Of a stretch of 64,000 bases of DNA, positions 15,613-24,385 are shown one piece after another (positions within the stretch are counted from its first letter, which is position 1; the number at the start of each line of letters is the position of its first letter). Both the position numbers and the translations under genes were made by a program. Under the pieces are notes generated by a model. It was given only the letters and a program-made list of their open reading frames with translations, did no database searches and was not told the origin of the DNA. The DNA is taken from assembly GCF_030413595.1 (NCBI RefSeq), contig NZ_CP129238.1, forward strand, positions 1,984,001 through 2,048,000, written 5' to 3'. The DNA is from Planococcus liqunii. GTDB lineage: Bacteria > Bacillota > Bacilli > Bacillales_A > Planococcaceae.

Positions 15613-17274
15613 ATGGAAAGAAAAATGCTGGCGTTTTTTTCATTCTTCTTGCTGCTGGTGCCCGCCGAAGTTTTTGCAGTCGACTTCGGCATTAACAACG
15701 CAGACATTCAAGCCGAGCTGGACAGGGAGGGCAATGCTTTCGTTACCGAGCGCTACACCTATGAATTTGATGGTGATTTTAATGGCATCACCCGTCAAAT
15801 CAAACCGAAAGCCGGAACCGCCGTCACTGGATTCAGCGCTTCCGAAGGTGCAAAAAAGTTAGAAGTGGAGCAGTACGGCGATCTTTATAAAATTCATCGC
15901 ACGGGCGGCGATGAGACAATCACCATCCAACTGTCGTACACCATATCGAATGCGGTTGAAAAATTTGAAGACGGTGCGCAATTTTTCTGGCCGTTTTTCG
16001 ATGACCGCAACGTAAAAACCTACCAAGACCTAGACATCACCGTCTCCCCGCCCGCTGCTGCCCAAGAAGTCGAGTATCTTGGCTACGAGGAAGCTTATGG
16101 CACAGCTTTACTATCTAAAGATGGCAGTGTCACTTTCACTCTTGGCGATGTACCAGCAGGTGCAAACGGCGATATCCGGGTGATCTACGCTCCTGAACTC
16201 TTCCCTGCCGCCGATTTAAAGCCCGGCGCAGTAAAAAATGATTTGATAAACGACCGGAACCGCCTCGCTATCCAGCAAGCTGCATTCGAAAAAAATCAGC
16301 AGACAGCAAACATTGTGGGTTTGGCGGCCCTTCCAGTTGCCGCTTTCATGATTGCTTTTCTTTTCGGCTTAGCATTTCGGAAAAGAAGACGCGCCCTGCA
16401 AGACTTCAACGCCCAGGATACTGGAGCGTTTGTGCCGGACGACGAACTGAGCATTCCGGCAGCTATCTATTTTACAAAGTCCCCGTTCCTTGGCCCCAAT
16501 GCACTTGCCGCTGCCTTGGTGGAACTGGTCCGCAAAGGGCTTGTTCAACAGCATAGCGAGGACCAGTATGAATTGGTAAGCCGAAAAACCGAGCTGCTAC
16601 ACGAATTGACTTTAATCAAACTGCTGTTTGAGCAAATAGGCGATGGAACACAGTTTCAGTTAAGCGATATAGAAACCTATACAAAAAATAAAACAAACCA
16701 TATACCATATAATGATTCTCTTAGTGACTGGAATGAACAAGTTGCCCAAGAAGTAAGACAAAAAAACCTTTACGAAAATCATTCCGGAATTCGTTGGCTT
16801 TCTGTCGGGTTATGCACCGCATTCGCTGCGTTAGCCTTCTACACCGCCAGATACGACCTGTACATGGAGATGGCATTTTTCGGTTTTTCCGCTCTGGCCG
16901 CGCTTCTTTTTGCTGTATTTTATATGCCGCTAGCAGCAAGAGGCCGGCGAATCAAAGCACAATGGAAACGCCTCGGCAAAGCTCTGAAGAAAATGCCGGC
17001 TGAACACTGGGAGCAATTATCACAGAATGAGTGGATGCGGGTTTATGCGTTTAATCTTGGATGCGAAACCACTCCTATTAACAGACCTTCTGCGGTTCTG
17101 GCACTTTCTGACAACCGGGCAAATCAGCTGGACCAAGACGGCTTTTACTTGAATACCTTGCTCCTCACAGGGATTTTTATGGCAGCCAGCTCCAATACGA
17201 TTGCAGAAGCGGACGGCTCCACTTTTGCTGATGGTGGTGTTGGCGATGCCGGCGGAGGATCTGGCGCTTTTTAG
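15613..17274 (+). CDS. DUF2207 domain membrane protein
   Basis: A 553-residue envelope protein of the DUF2207 family, function unknown. A signal peptide (residues 1-21, cleavage after VFA) leads to a beta-rich extracellular domain with the family pattern YTYEFDGDFNGITRQIKP. A transmembrane helix follows near residue 240, then a cytoplasmic stretch. Two further helices sit near 415 and 435, and the tail is glycine-rich, ending GGGSGAF, typical of the family. The ATG at 15613 is 6 nt after GAGGTGA; the frame upstream is not coding. It is followed by a strong terminator. Confidence 0.85.
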   Translation: MERKMLAFFSFFLLLVPAEVFAVDFGINNADIQAELDREGNAFVTERYTYEFDGDFNGITRQIKPKAGTAVTGFSASEGAKKLEVEQYGDLYKIHRTGGDETITIQLSYTISNAVEKFEDGAQFFWPFFDDRNVKTYQDLDITVSPPAAAQEVEYLGYEEAYGTALLSKDGSVTFTLGDVPAGANGDIRVIYAPELFPAADLKPGAVKNDLINDRNRLAIQQAAFEKNQQTANIVGLAALPVAAFMIAFLFGLAFRKRRRALQDFNAQDTGAFVPDDELSIPAAIYFTKSPFLGPNALAAALVELVRKGLVQQHSEDQYELVSRKTELLHELTLIKLLFEQIGDGTQFQLSDIETYTKNKTNHIPYNDSLSDWNEQVAQEVRQKNLYENHSGIRWLSVGLCTAFAALAFYTARYDLYMEMAFFGFSALAALLFAVFYMPLAARGRRIKAQWKRLGKALKKMPAEHWEQLSQNEWMRVYAFNLGCETTPINRPSAVLALSDNRANQLDQDGFYLNTLLLTGIFMAASSNTIAEADGSTFADGGVGDAGGGSGAF

Positions 17275-17297
17275 TCTTCTTCTATTCATTTACTTTA

Positions 17298-17333
17298 AAC
17301 CGCCCGCTTATCAACAGAAGCGGGCGGTTTTTA
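17298..17333 (+). terminator. Terminator after DUF2207 gene
   Basis: A 12-bp perfect GC-rich stem (AACCGCCCGCTT arms), loop of 8, then TTTTTAT. Confidence 0.93.
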
Positions 17334-17446
17334 TCGGCAAGAAGCAGTTAAATATTGTGGTGCAGGCAGATTCAAATTCCGTGTTCAACGGTTCGGGCCA
17401 TGCTACTATTAAGGAAGACAGAGATAGAAAGGAATGGGTATGGAGT

Positions 17447-18196
17447 ATGGATACAATCGCATATTTGAAAAGATTCAACGCTTATCCGGTCGAAGAATGT
17501 TATTTGCAGGATTTGGCGCGTCTGCAGTCGCTTCACATGCAGAACGTCCCTTTTGAAAATTTGGATGTCATTCGCGAGGTTCCCATCTATTTGAACCTTG
17601 AAAACATATACGAGAAAATCGTCAACCAGAAACGCGGCGGCTACTGCTATGAAATCAACGGGCTGTTTCACTGGCTGCTCCAGGAACTGGGATTTGACGC
17701 CAAGATGATTTCCGCGACTGTCCAGAAACCGGACGGCACTTGGTCAAAGGCGGATACGCACGCCGCCATTTTGGTCAACCTGGATGTGCCTTACTTAGTG
17801 GATGCCGGATTTGGCGATTCAACCGTCAGCCCGATTCCGCTTGGCGGAGAACGGCATACGGACCATAGCGGAACTTACAGCATCAATCAAGTAGATGAGA
17901 AGTTTTACGATTTGGTCCGGGAAAATGACGGCCAAGAACGAACGCTTTACCGTTTTAGCCTGGAGGAGAAGCAATTGGCTGATTTCCATGAAGGTTGTGT
18001 TTTCAACCAAGTTTCCAAAGATTCACCGTTTACGCACGACGACCTAGTGACAAAAGCCACGTCGGAGGGCCGTGTCACTTTATCCGATCATCAACTGACC
18101 CGGACCCAAAACGGCAAAAAAGAACGGACGGATTTATCGCCGGAAGAAAAAATGAAAGTGCTGGAACAGGAATTCGGCATCGCGTTAAAAAATTGA
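17447..18196 (+). CDS. Arylamine N-acetyltransferase
   Basis: Transfers acetyl from acetyl-CoA to arylamines/arylhydroxylamines through a cysteine. The 249-residue protein shows the full catalytic triad in context: Cys in KRGGYCYEINGLF (about residue 69), His in ADTHAAILV (about 107) and Asp in LVDAGFGD (about 122). Residues VPFENLDV near 34-41 form the usual N-terminal signature. It is slightly shorter than the typical 260-280. The ribosome site is diffuse (AGAAAGGAATGGG), but the ATG at 17447 fits the family start. The open frame upstream, overlapping the terminator, is not coding. Confidence 0.9.
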   Translation: MDTIAYLKRFNAYPVEECYLQDLARLQSLHMQNVPFENLDVIREVPIYLNLENIYEKIVNQKRGGYCYEINGLFHWLLQELGFDAKMISATVQKPDGTWSKADTHAAILVNLDVPYLVDAGFGDSTVSPIPLGGERHTDHSGTYSINQVDEKFYDLVRENDGQERTLYRFSLEEKQLADFHEGCVFNQVSKDSPFTHDDLVTKATSEGRVTLSDHQLTRTQNGKKERTDLSPEEKMKVLEQEFGIALKN

Positions 18197-18210
18197 ATTT
18201 ACTATAGGTT

Positions 18211-18257
18211 AAGCCGGAGTCAAAAGCGCTTCACAGCATCTTTGACTCCGGCCTTTT
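18211..18257. terminator. Terminator between convergent genes
   Basis: Arms AAGCCGGAGTCAAA/TTTGACTCCGGC, loop of 16, then TTTTTAA on the plus strand. Confidence 0.85.
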
Positions 18258-18260
18258 TAA

Positions 18261-19157
18261 TTATTCTGAATCAAAGCTTCCACCTTCTACGTCTTTCAAA
18301 AAAGTGATAAGGTGCTGGAAGTAGCTTTCCGGTTCATCCCACATTGTTAAATGGCTGCCGTTTTCACAAATCGCTGATCTCGACATGGGAAGCAGCCTCG
18401 CCATTTCTTCCATCTCTGCTGCCCTCATCATGTCAAATCGCCCTGTTATCACTAAAGAAGGAATATAAATCTTCTGAAGCGCATCCCAACGGTCCCAATC
18501 TTCTAATAACCCCTCCACTTTAAAAGCTGCAGTTCCCAGTAGAATTTCAGTGATTTGTTCATTTATCCGTGCTTCTGAACGCACCACTGCTTCCGACATG
18601 CTTTCCATCCTGCAAACGTATTTTTTACCGAAGAAATTCCAGTACAGCTCAAGATATTCTTCTGCATCCGTTTTTCCAAGCTGTTCTAAAACTTCCATCC
18701 GTTCGATTACTTCTGCAGGCAACGAATTACGGAGTTCAAGCAAATGCTTATCCCACGACTTCATGCTGGCAGTTGTATTTGAAATAATTAAGCCTTTCAG
18801 CGATTCTCCATACTTCAACGCATATTCAATCGCCAGCATGCCTCCCCAGGAATGGCCGTAAAGATAAAAATCATCTAAACCCAAACCTATTCTTACTTCC
18901 TCCACTTCATCGCAAAACCGTTCAATTGTCCACAATTCGGGTTCATCCGGCTGATCTGAAAAGTAGGAACCCAACTGGTCATAAAAATAAATCTCAATCC
19001 CTTCCGGCAGCAAGTAATCCTGAAAATTCTCCAAATACTCATGTGTCAATCCCGGCCCACCATGCAGCAAAAGAACTTTAATCGGACTTTCTCCAACTTT
19101 TCGGGTCCATACATGATAGCCATTTGCCAACCGAATGATGTTTGTTTGCTTTTCCAT
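18261..19157 (-). CDS. Proline iminopeptidase-like alpha/beta hydrolase
   Basis: A 298-residue cytoplasmic serine hydrolase of the S33 peptidase type, releasing N-terminal proline or a similar residue. The oxyanion motif is LLHGGPG (about residues 33-39), the nucleophile elbow YGHSWGGM (about 103-110), and the acid and base candidates are GRFD (about 244) and NGSHL (about 268). YDQLGSYFSDQP is the usual start of the substrate loop. The start at 19157 has GAGGAGG upstream; a further in-frame ATG at 19172 is less well placed. Confidence 0.85.
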   Translation of the reverse strand: MEKQTNIIRLANGYHVWTRKVGESPIKVLLLHGGPGLTHEYLENFQDYLLPEGIEIYFYDQLGSYFSDQPDEPELWTIERFCDEVEEVRIGLGLDDFYLYGHSWGGMLAIEYALKYGESLKGLIISNTTASMKSWDKHLLELRNSLPAEVIERMEVLEQLGKTDAEEYLELYWNFFGKKYVCRMESMSEAVVRSEARINEQITEILLGTAAFKVEGLLEDWDRWDALQKIYIPSLVITGRFDMMRAAEMEEMARLLPMSRSAICENGSHLTMWDEPESYFQHLITFLKDVEGGSFDSE

Positions 19158-19243
19158 GGCTCCTCCTCGCATCCAAACTGTATTTTATTTTCCATTATTA
19201 TTATCTGATTATTCCAAATAAATGACAAGAAGTTTTTTAACCT

Positions 19244-19285
19244 AAAAAGGCTAAGCCGCTTCTTGACGAAGCAACTTAGCCTTTT
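19244..19285 (-). terminator. Terminator after Na+/H+ antiporter gene
   Basis: Outer arms AAAAGGCTAAG/CTTAGCCTTTTT and an inner GCTTC/GAAGC stem on the minus strand. Confidence 0.88.
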
Positions 19286-19298
19286 GGCATAAACAGTA

Positions 19299-21326
19299 TT
19301 AATCTCCGCGCTCCATTAGCGTAATGCTTTCAATGTAATTGACAAATCTTCTGAGCTCCCTGGCCTGTTCTCGGGTGATATCCCCTTCAGAATACAGCCG
19401 GGCAATTTCTGCCCGCCCCGTATCCATGACGATAATGCGCAGTTCTTCTTTTTGAAGTTCAAATTGTTCATTAAATTGCGATTCCGGGCGCTGCAGCCCA
19501 CTGATCATTTGATTGTAATCAGAGATGACTGCATCTGTGAGTTCTTTATGGTCAACCTTTTTTTCAATTTCCTCTAAAAATTCACGGGCAGCCAGCAGTG
19601 CTTTCAATTGAATTTCTTTGCCGATTTGAAGCTGGACCAAGCGGGTTTCTTCGTCTTTTAAATACTGTCCCCTGAATCGCCTCCAGGCACGGATCAACTT
19701 TCCGCGGAGGTGTACGCTCAGTGACCGCAGATTATGCTTGATGGCCTCTTCCCGCCGGTTTAACGATTTTTGAAAGGCTTCGTACACTTCGGAATCCATG
19801 CCATTTGAACGGACTTTTTCAATGTATTTTCTTTCTTCCTCCAATGCTAATAGCCGCAGTTCTTTCAGCTTGCGCCGATATCTTTTCGTGCTGTCCATCA
19901 TAGAATCTTCATTGAATGTCTGCTGCAGCCGAATCTTGTACTCATCCATCAATTCATAGGCAGCCACTTCATTTTCTTCGGTCATTTCTGATTTGATTTG
20001 CTTGATGGAAGCCAGCAAAATTCTTCGTCTTGCTTCTTCTGTATCCAGGTAATCGGATTGCTCGCCTTCTTCCATGCTTCCTCTGCTGAGCAGTGGCAGC
20101 AGGATGGTAGCGGCAATGAGCGTGAACAAGATCGTACCTGCGGCTAAGAAGATAATGAGCGGCCGGTTTGGAAAATCTTCGCCGCTTTCCGTCAAGAAAG
20201 GAATAGACAATACCCCGACCATTGTAACGGTTCCCCGCACGCCCGTTAAGCTGACGAATAAGGTTGTCTTTAAACTCGGCTTGGACACGTTTTCCATTTT
20301 GCCGTAACGGTATTCGTAAACAGAGAACAAATAGCCCCAGATAAATCGGATGCCAAGAATGACAAACCCGATCGCAAAAACGTAGCCGAGCAGTGCCCAT
20401 TCGTTGATATTGGGATTTTCCAGCACTCCGCTCATCGAAGATGGAATGTTTAAGCCTAACAGGAGAAAAACAATGCCATTCAACACAAACAAAATGATGG
20501 TCCAAATGTTTTCAGCCAACATCTGCTCTTCTGCCACCAATGTTTCTGTCCGTTCCCGCACCAGTGAATGGACAATGCCCGCTACTACAACCGCGATTAC
20601 GCCGGACGCATGCAACAGATCCTCTGTGATGATAAACACCAGAAAAGGCGTCATGATGTGAAGTAGCGACAGAAAAGTCACATCGTTGATGCCTTGCTGG
20701 CGGATGACATAACGGATCCAGATGACTAAGAATCCCAATACCAAGCCTAGGACTGCGCCCGCGGCAAATTTATAGGAAAAGTCGAGCGCCGCTTCAGATA
20801 ACGAGAAGTAGCCGGTGACCACTGCTGTTACCGCGTAGTTAAACGCAACCAGTCCCGATGCGTCGTTTATCAGGGATTCTCCTCTAACCAAGTTCAGTAC
20901 TTTTTGAGGAATATGAATGCGCTGCGCGATCCCATTGACCGCTACCGGATCTGTCGGAGATAAAATCGCCGCCAAGGCGAATGCAGCTGCAAGCGGGATT
21001 TCATCGATCATCCAGTGGATAAAAAAGCCGCCGGCGACTGTAGTAATCAGCACCAGCAAAACCGCATTGCCCAGGATTGGCCCTCTCATCCGCCATAATT
21101 CTTCCCTCGGAAAATGGCGGCCATCGTTGTATAAAAGAGGCGCGATGAATAAAAGCAAAAACCATTCGGTTTCAATATCAAATGAAATGTCTTCGAATAG
21201 GAAAACGATGAGGACGCCTAACGCCACTTGAATTAAGGCTGTTGGAATGAAAGGGGTATAATGGCCAACAATATTTGAAATCAGCAAGGCCGTAATCAGC
21301 AGCAAAATCGTCATTAAAATGTCCAT
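19299..21326 (-). CDS. CPA1-family Na+/H+ antiporter
   Basis: A 675-residue monovalent cation/proton antiporter. About 12 membrane helices occupy residues 1-410; the ion-binding signatures LSPTDPVAV (about 125-133) and RGESLINDASG (about 148-158) are intact. GVRGTVTMVGVL near 365 is another family mark. A long charged C-terminal cytoplasmic domain (about 265 residues, helical, KE/R-rich) is likely regulatory. It resembles B. subtilis NhaK/YvgP. GGAG precedes the ATG at suitable spacing. It ends with its own terminator. Confidence 0.9.
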   Translation of the reverse strand: MDILMTILLLITALLISNIVGHYTPFIPTALIQVALGVLIVFLFEDISFDIETEWFLLLFIAPLLYNDGRHFPREELWRMRGPILGNAVLLVLITTVAGGFFIHWMIDEIPLAAAFALAAILSPTDPVAVNGIAQRIHIPQKVLNLVRGESLINDASGLVAFNYAVTAVVTGYFSLSEAALDFSYKFAAGAVLGLVLGFLVIWIRYVIRQQGINDVTFLSLLHIMTPFLVFIITEDLLHASGVIAVVVAGIVHSLVRERTETLVAEEQMLAENIWTIILFVLNGIVFLLLGLNIPSSMSGVLENPNINEWALLGYVFAIGFVILGIRFIWGYLFSVYEYRYGKMENVSKPSLKTTLFVSLTGVRGTVTMVGVLSIPFLTESGEDFPNRPLIIFLAAGTILFTLIAATILLPLLSRGSMEEGEQSDYLDTEEARRRILLASIKQIKSEMTEENEVAAYELMDEYKIRLQQTFNEDSMMDSTKRYRRKLKELRLLALEEERKYIEKVRSNGMDSEVYEAFQKSLNRREEAIKHNLRSLSVHLRGKLIRAWRRFRGQYLKDEETRLVQLQIGKEIQLKALLAAREFLEEIEKKVDHKELTDAVISDYNQMISGLQRPESQFNEQFELQKEELRIIVMDTGRAEIARLYSEGDITREQARELRRFVNYIESITLMERGD

Positions 21327-21414
21327 GCAGGCTCTCCGTTCTCTAAGGGTTTTGTGTAATTCTTATATACCCCAAAGATAACAGTTTCACCGCATGGACG
21401 ATTAATTTTGACTT

Positions 21415-22413
21415 TTATTCTCCCTGCTGCTTTTCGTTCGTTTTGTTTTCAGCAGCAACCAGCTCTTTTTTCAACGAAATGGACCGGGTTCTTTTATCGG
21501 CGAACAGATTTTTTCTGTGCCATTTAAAATAAACGCCGTTTTCCGGATAAACCGGAATCTTCGCTTTCTCGTTCAATCCGTAATCGGAGTATTTTTCTGC
21601 AGGGATTTTTTTCGCAATCTGCAATTTGCCATTGGCATTAAACGAAATCAAGCCGGCCACATACATCGCATTGTGGTTGCTGCATAACAGTACACCGTTA
21701 TAAGGATCCAGCCGTTCCGGATCGGAACTGTCTTTCCATGGCTTGGCATACGTCGCTTTTAAAACCGGCTCCAGATCCATGCCGCATAACGGGCATGATT
21801 TATTCCAAAGACGTGACAAACGCTTCTCGAATTGCTGTTCGCCGCGCCGCATTTTCGTTTTTGCTTCCAAAATGGTTTCGGCAATGAGCGACACAAGCGG
21901 GTTGTGTTCTGTTGTCCGGACCACTTCCATCGCAAGTTCCAGCTGCTCTGCCTCCGGTGCATACACATTCAGCATGCTGATGCCTTCCAACAGCTTAATC
22001 GCGAGTTCTTCGTTGCACGGATATAAGTACCCCGGATTGCCGGTCCCGTCTTCCTGGAACGCCGAATATTTTACCGGCAGCATGCTGTTCAGCTCGGTTA
22101 TGTATGTACCCATATTCAAGGGATTTTCCAACTCATGGTATTCCGCGGACACAGCAAAGATTTTTTCGTCTTCGTCTGCTGCGGTGTTCAACAAACTGGA
22201 CTTGCTGCCTGTCCGGCAATGTTCCTTTGCGACACTGATGGCGACGATAAAGCCCTTCACATAATGGAAAATCCGGTCCCCTTTTTTAATTTCTTCCATT
22301 CGCCGGTAAGAATGCGGCACCATTCCCGATTTGTCGTGTTGGGGCGTCCATAAGAGCCCCATTCTCTTTTCTTCCTGATAGGTTTCTCCTTGCATGACAA
22401 TAAAACTGTTCAA
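21415..22413 (-). CDS. HNH nuclease-like protein with EVE/PUA-like N-terminal domain
   Basis: A 332-residue protein. The N-terminal part (KRMGLLWTPQHDKSG... EIKKGDRIFHYVKGFIVAIS, residues about 17-60) looks like an EVE/PUA-type modified-base reader. The C-terminal part is an HNH nuclease: CPLCGMD, then ATYAKPW, DPERLDPYNGVLLCSNH and AGLISF. In typical relatives the first motif is ASHIKPW; here the histidine, the expected general base, is tyrosine. The later NHDALFDKG motif reads NHNAMYVAG, so activity is doubtful. The start is TTG with TAGGAGG 7 nt upstream. No methylase is adjacent, as expected for a solitary modification-dependent (type IV-like) enzyme. The domain assignment is by eye. Confidence 0.7.
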   Translation of the reverse strand: MNSFIVMQGETYQEEKRMGLLWTPQHDKSGMVPHSYRRMEEIKKGDRIFHYVKGFIVAISVAKEHCRTGSKSSLLNTAADEDEKIFAVSAEYHELENPLNMGTYITELNSMLPVKYSAFQEDGTGNPGYLYPCNEELAIKLLEGISMLNVYAPEAEQLELAMEVVRTTEHNPLVSLIAETILEAKTKMRRGEQQFEKRLSRLWNKSCPLCGMDLEPVLKATYAKPWKDSSDPERLDPYNGVLLCSNHNAMYVAGLISFNANGKLQIAKKIPAEKYSDYGLNEKAKIPVYPENGVYFKWHRKNLFADKRTRSISLKKELVAAENKTNEKQQGE

Positions 22414-22527
22414 CTGTATTTCCTCCTAAACGGCTCTTTCTTTCATCCTGATTGTTCCTTATCTTAATCATAACCCAATTCCCGGCTCCGCGTTTAGAAG
22501 TTTACCTTGAGGAATGCCGGATACACA

Positions 22528-22563
22528 AAAAAATGCGGACACCATATAGAAGGTGCCCGCATT
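22528..22563 (-). terminator. Terminator after ABC permease operon
   Basis: Minus-strand stem AATGCGG-CACC/GGTG-CCGCATT followed by seven T, 9 bp after the last permease stop. Confidence 0.88.
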
Positions 22564-22571
22564 CCAAAGCA

Positions 22572-23402
22572 TTATTTTATTCCTGAACTGATGACGCTGC
22601 GAACGAAGTAGCGGTTGGCCGCTACAAAAATGATCAATGCCGGCAAAGTCGCCACTACAGTCGCTGCCATCATACGGCCCGGGTTAACAAAGTTGGCTCC
22701 TTGGACCAGATTGGCAACACCCACTGTCACGGTTTTCATTTCGTCGGCGCTTGTCACGACAGAAGGCCACAAAAAGTCGTTGTAAATCGTCAGGAAAGTC
22801 AAAACCGCAAGCGTGGCCACCACTGGGCGGATTGCCGGGAAAATGACAAACCGAAGAATCTGCCAAAGTGAGGCACCGTCAATGACGGCCGCTTCCTCCA
22901 GGTCTTTCGGGAATCCTTTTAAGAAACTGTAAACCAGAAATACGCCCATCGTATTTGCGGAATAAATTAAGATGAGCGGCGCAAACGTATTGATCAAATT
23001 TAACTCCCGGAATATGTAGAACATTGGGAACAGCGTAACGATTCCAGGAATCGTTAATGCCGCTACGACCATGGTGAAGAAGATTTTTTTCCCGGGCAAA
23101 TTCAATCTGGCCAAAGCATATGCGGCCAGCACATCGACAAAAACAACCAATGCCGTACCTGCTATCGTCACAATACCGGTATTCATTAGCCAGCGGATGA
23201 CCGGCACATCGGCTGCAATGCCAAAGTTGCTGCTGTAGTTCTCCAGCGTCCATTGTTTAGGCAGCAAAGCAGATGAAGACATCGCTTCGCTTAATGCCTT
23301 AAATGAAGTGAAGAGCATGAATATCAATGGCAGCAAAAAGATGATGGCCAATACTGTCGCGATAACCAAAATGAAAACATTTTTTTTCAATGATTTCTTC
23401 AT
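22572..23402 (-). CDS. Carbohydrate ABC transporter permease (MalG type)
   Basis: Inner permease of a CUT1-type sugar importer, 276 residues with six helices. The ATPase-contact EAA loop is EAAVIDGASLWQILRFVIFP (about residues 170-189), and the start IFLLPLIFMLFTSFK is typical of MalG/LacG. It is the last gene of an operon of binding protein and two permeases; no ATPase is present, so it presumably uses a shared MsmX-type ATPase encoded elsewhere. The substrate is unknown. Confidence 0.9.
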   Translation of the reverse strand: MKKSLKKNVFILVIATVLAIIFLLPLIFMLFTSFKALSEAMSSSALLPKQWTLENYSSNFGIAADVPVIRWLMNTGIVTIAGTALVVFVDVLAAYALARLNLPGKKIFFTMVVAALTIPGIVTLFPMFYIFRELNLINTFAPLILIYSANTMGVFLVYSFLKGFPKDLEEAAVIDGASLWQILRFVIFPAIRPVVATLAVLTFLTIYNDFLWPSVVTSADEMKTVTVGVANLVQGANFVNPGRMMAATVVATLPALIIFVAANRYFVRSVISSGIK

Positions 23403-23414
23403 GTCTACACCTCC

Positions 23415-24293
23415 TCAATCTTTGCGCAGCGTATAGAAATACTGGGCAGCTACGATCAAGACCATGACCAGCCCCATCAGCATGGACATCGCCGAGGCCA
23501 TTCCGAGATTGTTCTGATTAAACACCATCTGCTGAATCACCATGATCAAGGAAGTTGTGCTCTGCGATGGCCCGCCTGCAGTGATCAGCAAGGTTTGGCC
23601 ATACAAGTTAAAAGATGCGATGACGGTGATAATGGTTAAAAATACGAATACCCCTTTAATGGAAGGAAACGTGATATTGCTGAAACGCTGCCACCAATTG
23701 GCTCCGTCGAGACTAGCCGCTTCGTATAGATTCCGGTCCACTTCGTCCAGCGCATTGATGAACAGGATCATATTAAAGCCGATCGTCCACCAGACAGTCG
23801 CAATCAGGATAGCAATCCAGGCGAGCGGCTGGTCGTTCAGCCAGTTCAATGCCCCGAGGCCGAAGGTATTCATGACATTGTTTACATAGCCGCCGTTGCC
23901 GGTAAACAGCCATTTGAAAATAGCAGAGACAGCTGTGACGGAGACGGCATAGGAGATAAAGAAAATGGTCCGGTAAAAAACTTTCAATTTATCGGGAATA
24001 CTGTCAATCACCAAAGCCAGTGCCAAGCTGATCACAACCAATGGGATGACACTGATGGCCACAAAAATCAGTGTGTTTTTCAACCCGTTATAAAAGGCAT
24101 TGCTGTAAACATTTCCAGGCGTCAAAATGGAAACATAATTATCGAAGCCGACAAAACCGCCATTTCCGCCGAAAATAGACCATTGATGAAAACTGATATA
24201 TAGGCCGTACGCAAATGGAACAACCAAAAACAAAACAAAGCAAATCAGAAACGGCAAAAATAAGATAAACGACCAGGTTTTTGATATCCGCAT
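23415..24293 (-). CDS. Carbohydrate ABC transporter permease (MalF type)
   Basis: First permease of the sugar importer, 292 residues with six helices. The EAA loop is EAASLDGANWWQRFSNITFP (about residues 200-219). The start at 24293 (MRISKTW) has GGAGGTGG 7 nt upstream; the frame to 24329 runs through an intercistronic hairpin and is not used. It is separated from the next permease by 12 bp and from the binding-protein gene by a 92-bp gap containing a stable hairpin. Confidence 0.9.
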   Translation of the reverse strand: MRISKTWSFILFLPFLICFVLFLVVPFAYGLYISFHQWSIFGGNGGFVGFDNYVSILTPGNVYSNAFYNGLKNTLIFVAISVIPLVVISLALALVIDSIPDKLKVFYRTIFFISYAVSVTAVSAIFKWLFTGNGGYVNNVMNTFGLGALNWLNDQPLAWIAILIATVWWTIGFNMILFINALDEVDRNLYEAASLDGANWWQRFSNITFPSIKGVFVFLTIITVIASFNLYGQTLLITAGGPSQSTTSLIMVIQQMVFNQNNLGMASAMSMLMGLVMVLIVAAQYFYTLRKD

Positions 24294-24320
24294 ACAGGCG
24301 CCACCTCCATGATTTAAATA

Positions 24321-24359
24321 GAACGGCATTTCACTGATTTCCAGGATGAAATGCCGTTC
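24321..24359 (-). promoter_or_regulatory. Intercistronic hairpin between binding protein and permease genes
   Basis: Perfect 13-bp arms (GAACGGCATTTCA) with a 13-nt loop and no T-run. Such structures often protect or attenuate mRNA so that more binding protein than permease is made; that role is inferred. Confidence 0.65.
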
Positions 24360-24385
24360 AGCTCTATCGTTGACTATCGTTTACT

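Noticed and set aside
19969..20505. 178-codon minus-strand open frame inside the antiporter gene
   Set aside because: Out-of-frame shadow of the CPA1 antiporter, which has intact ion-binding motifs throughout this stretch.
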